A DNA stretch of 64,000 nucleotides from Pacificibacter marinus (GTDB lineage Bacteria > Pseudomonadota > Alphaproteobacteria > Rhodobacterales > Rhodobacteraceae). Each line of letters opens with the position of its first letter. Position 1 is the first letter of the stretch. A program made the position numbers and the translations under genes. Below are positions 63,630 through 64,000 of the stretch, in pieces. The stretch covers positions 124,001 through 188,000 of the forward strand of contig NZ_JAHKPU010000019.1 of assembly GCF_018860505.1 (NCBI RefSeq). The letters run 5' to 3'. A model generated the notes under the pieces. It made no database searches, had not been told where the DNA came from, and saw only the letters and a program-made list of their open reading frames with translations.

Positions 63630-64000
63630 ATGGCTATCGAACTTCTCATGCCCGCGCTTTCTCCCACAATGGAAGAAGGTACATTGGCCAAATGGCTGGT
63701 GAAAGAGGGTGATACAGTCAATTCCGGTGACGTGATCGCCGAGATCGAAACCGACAAAGCCACGATGGAATTCGAGGCCGTCGACGAAGGTGTGATCGGC
63801 AAGATCACCGTCGCCGAAGGCACCGAAGGCGTTAAGGTCAACGCGCAGATCGCGATTTTGCTCGAAGAGGGCGAAGATGCCTCTGTTATGGCAGATGTTG
63901 GCGCGGCAGCTCCGGCTCCTGCGCCCGCAAAAACAGCGGCCCCCGCTGAAGCGCCAGCACCAGAAACGGCTGTTGCAACCCCTGCCCCATCGGCACCTGT
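63630..64000 (+). CDS. pdhC: Pyruvate dehydrogenase E2 (dihydrolipoamide acetyltransferase), 5' part
   Basis: The first 123 codons before the window ends. A lipoyl domain ([20 protein letters not shown], lipoyl-lysine in [17 protein letters not shown]) is followed by an Ala/Pro linker. The remaining peripheral-subunit-binding and catalytic domains lie beyond 64000. AAGGAG precedes the ATG. E2 forms the core of the complex and transfers acetyl groups to CoA. Confidence 0.93.
   Translation, partial: MAIELLMPALSPTMEEGTLAKWLVKEGDTVNSGDVIAEIETDKATMEFEAVDEGVIGKITVAEGTEGVKVNAQIAILLEEGEDASVMADVGAAAPAPAPAKTAAPAEAPAPETAVATPAPSAP

Overview
The window is a chromosomal stretch of a marine-type alphaproteobacterium, most likely Rhodobacterales (Roseobacter group). 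Pointers are the split methionine synthase genes, an F1-ATPase zeta inhibitor (DUF1476), an RNase E with a long acidic insertion and a terminal GWW anchor, PDH E1-beta with its own lipoyl domain, a DctB/DctD pair, a BMP-type nucleoside importer, and purS/purQ/purC. Coding density is high, overlapping ATGA-type junctions are common, and base composition looks even. I see no prophage, IS element, CRISPR array or rRNA operon; there is one tRNA (Ser-GGA).

Region 1 (1-12.6 kb) is a purine uptake and catabolism island. A leftward operon encodes a small acylphosphatase-fold protein, a stand-alone Rieske protein, a GST-like protein and a LysR regulator, then the start of a TPP enzyme. A divergent rightward operon encodes a BMP-type ABC importer, an 8-oxoguanine-type deaminase, a Rieske-less non-heme iron oxygenase and guanine deaminase, with adenosine deaminase convergent behind it. 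The Rieske-less oxygenase, the GST and the separate Rieske module match the parts of the caffeine-pathway N7-demethylase NdmC/NdmE/NdmD, rearranged so that the Rieske module is its own gene. This is the best candidate for an undescribed system: an N-methylpurine (perhaps 7-methylguanine) demethylase built into a purine salvage locus.

Region 2 (13-31 kb) holds an HlyD/ABC-2 exporter operon without an ATPase and its TetR regulator, tRNA-Ser, a cysK-mscS-alaX operon, a P450 coupled to a membrane-anchored hydrolase-like protein, ccdA, rne, and a secreted glycerophosphodiesterase.

Region 3 (31-42 kb) has a HAD phosphatase overlapping dctD (which lacks GAFTGA) and dctB, then purQ, purS and purC, the zeta inhibitor, and a split cobalamin-dependent methionine synthase locus (homocysteine methyltransferase, corrinoid protein, DUF1638) interrupted by a convergent radical SAM gene, and SufE.

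Region 4 (42-50.4 kb) contains single genes: a lipoprotein, nucleoside hydrolase, SelO, a DUF2238-like membrane protein, an EEP-family nuclease, PhzF, TetR, Fur, and a Zur-box-controlled COG0523 zinc GTPase.

Region 5 (50.5-64 kb) is central carbon metabolism: eno, pgk, class I fba and pdhA-pdhB-pdhC (cut by the window end), mixed with an MFS exporter, a YbhB protein, anmK, tyrS, two cyclophilins and an FtsB/DivIC-like protein. The eno and fba promoters share a TGTTAGCGC operator-like motif, present in fba as three copies exactly 21 bp apart, and pdhA has its own strong palindrome.
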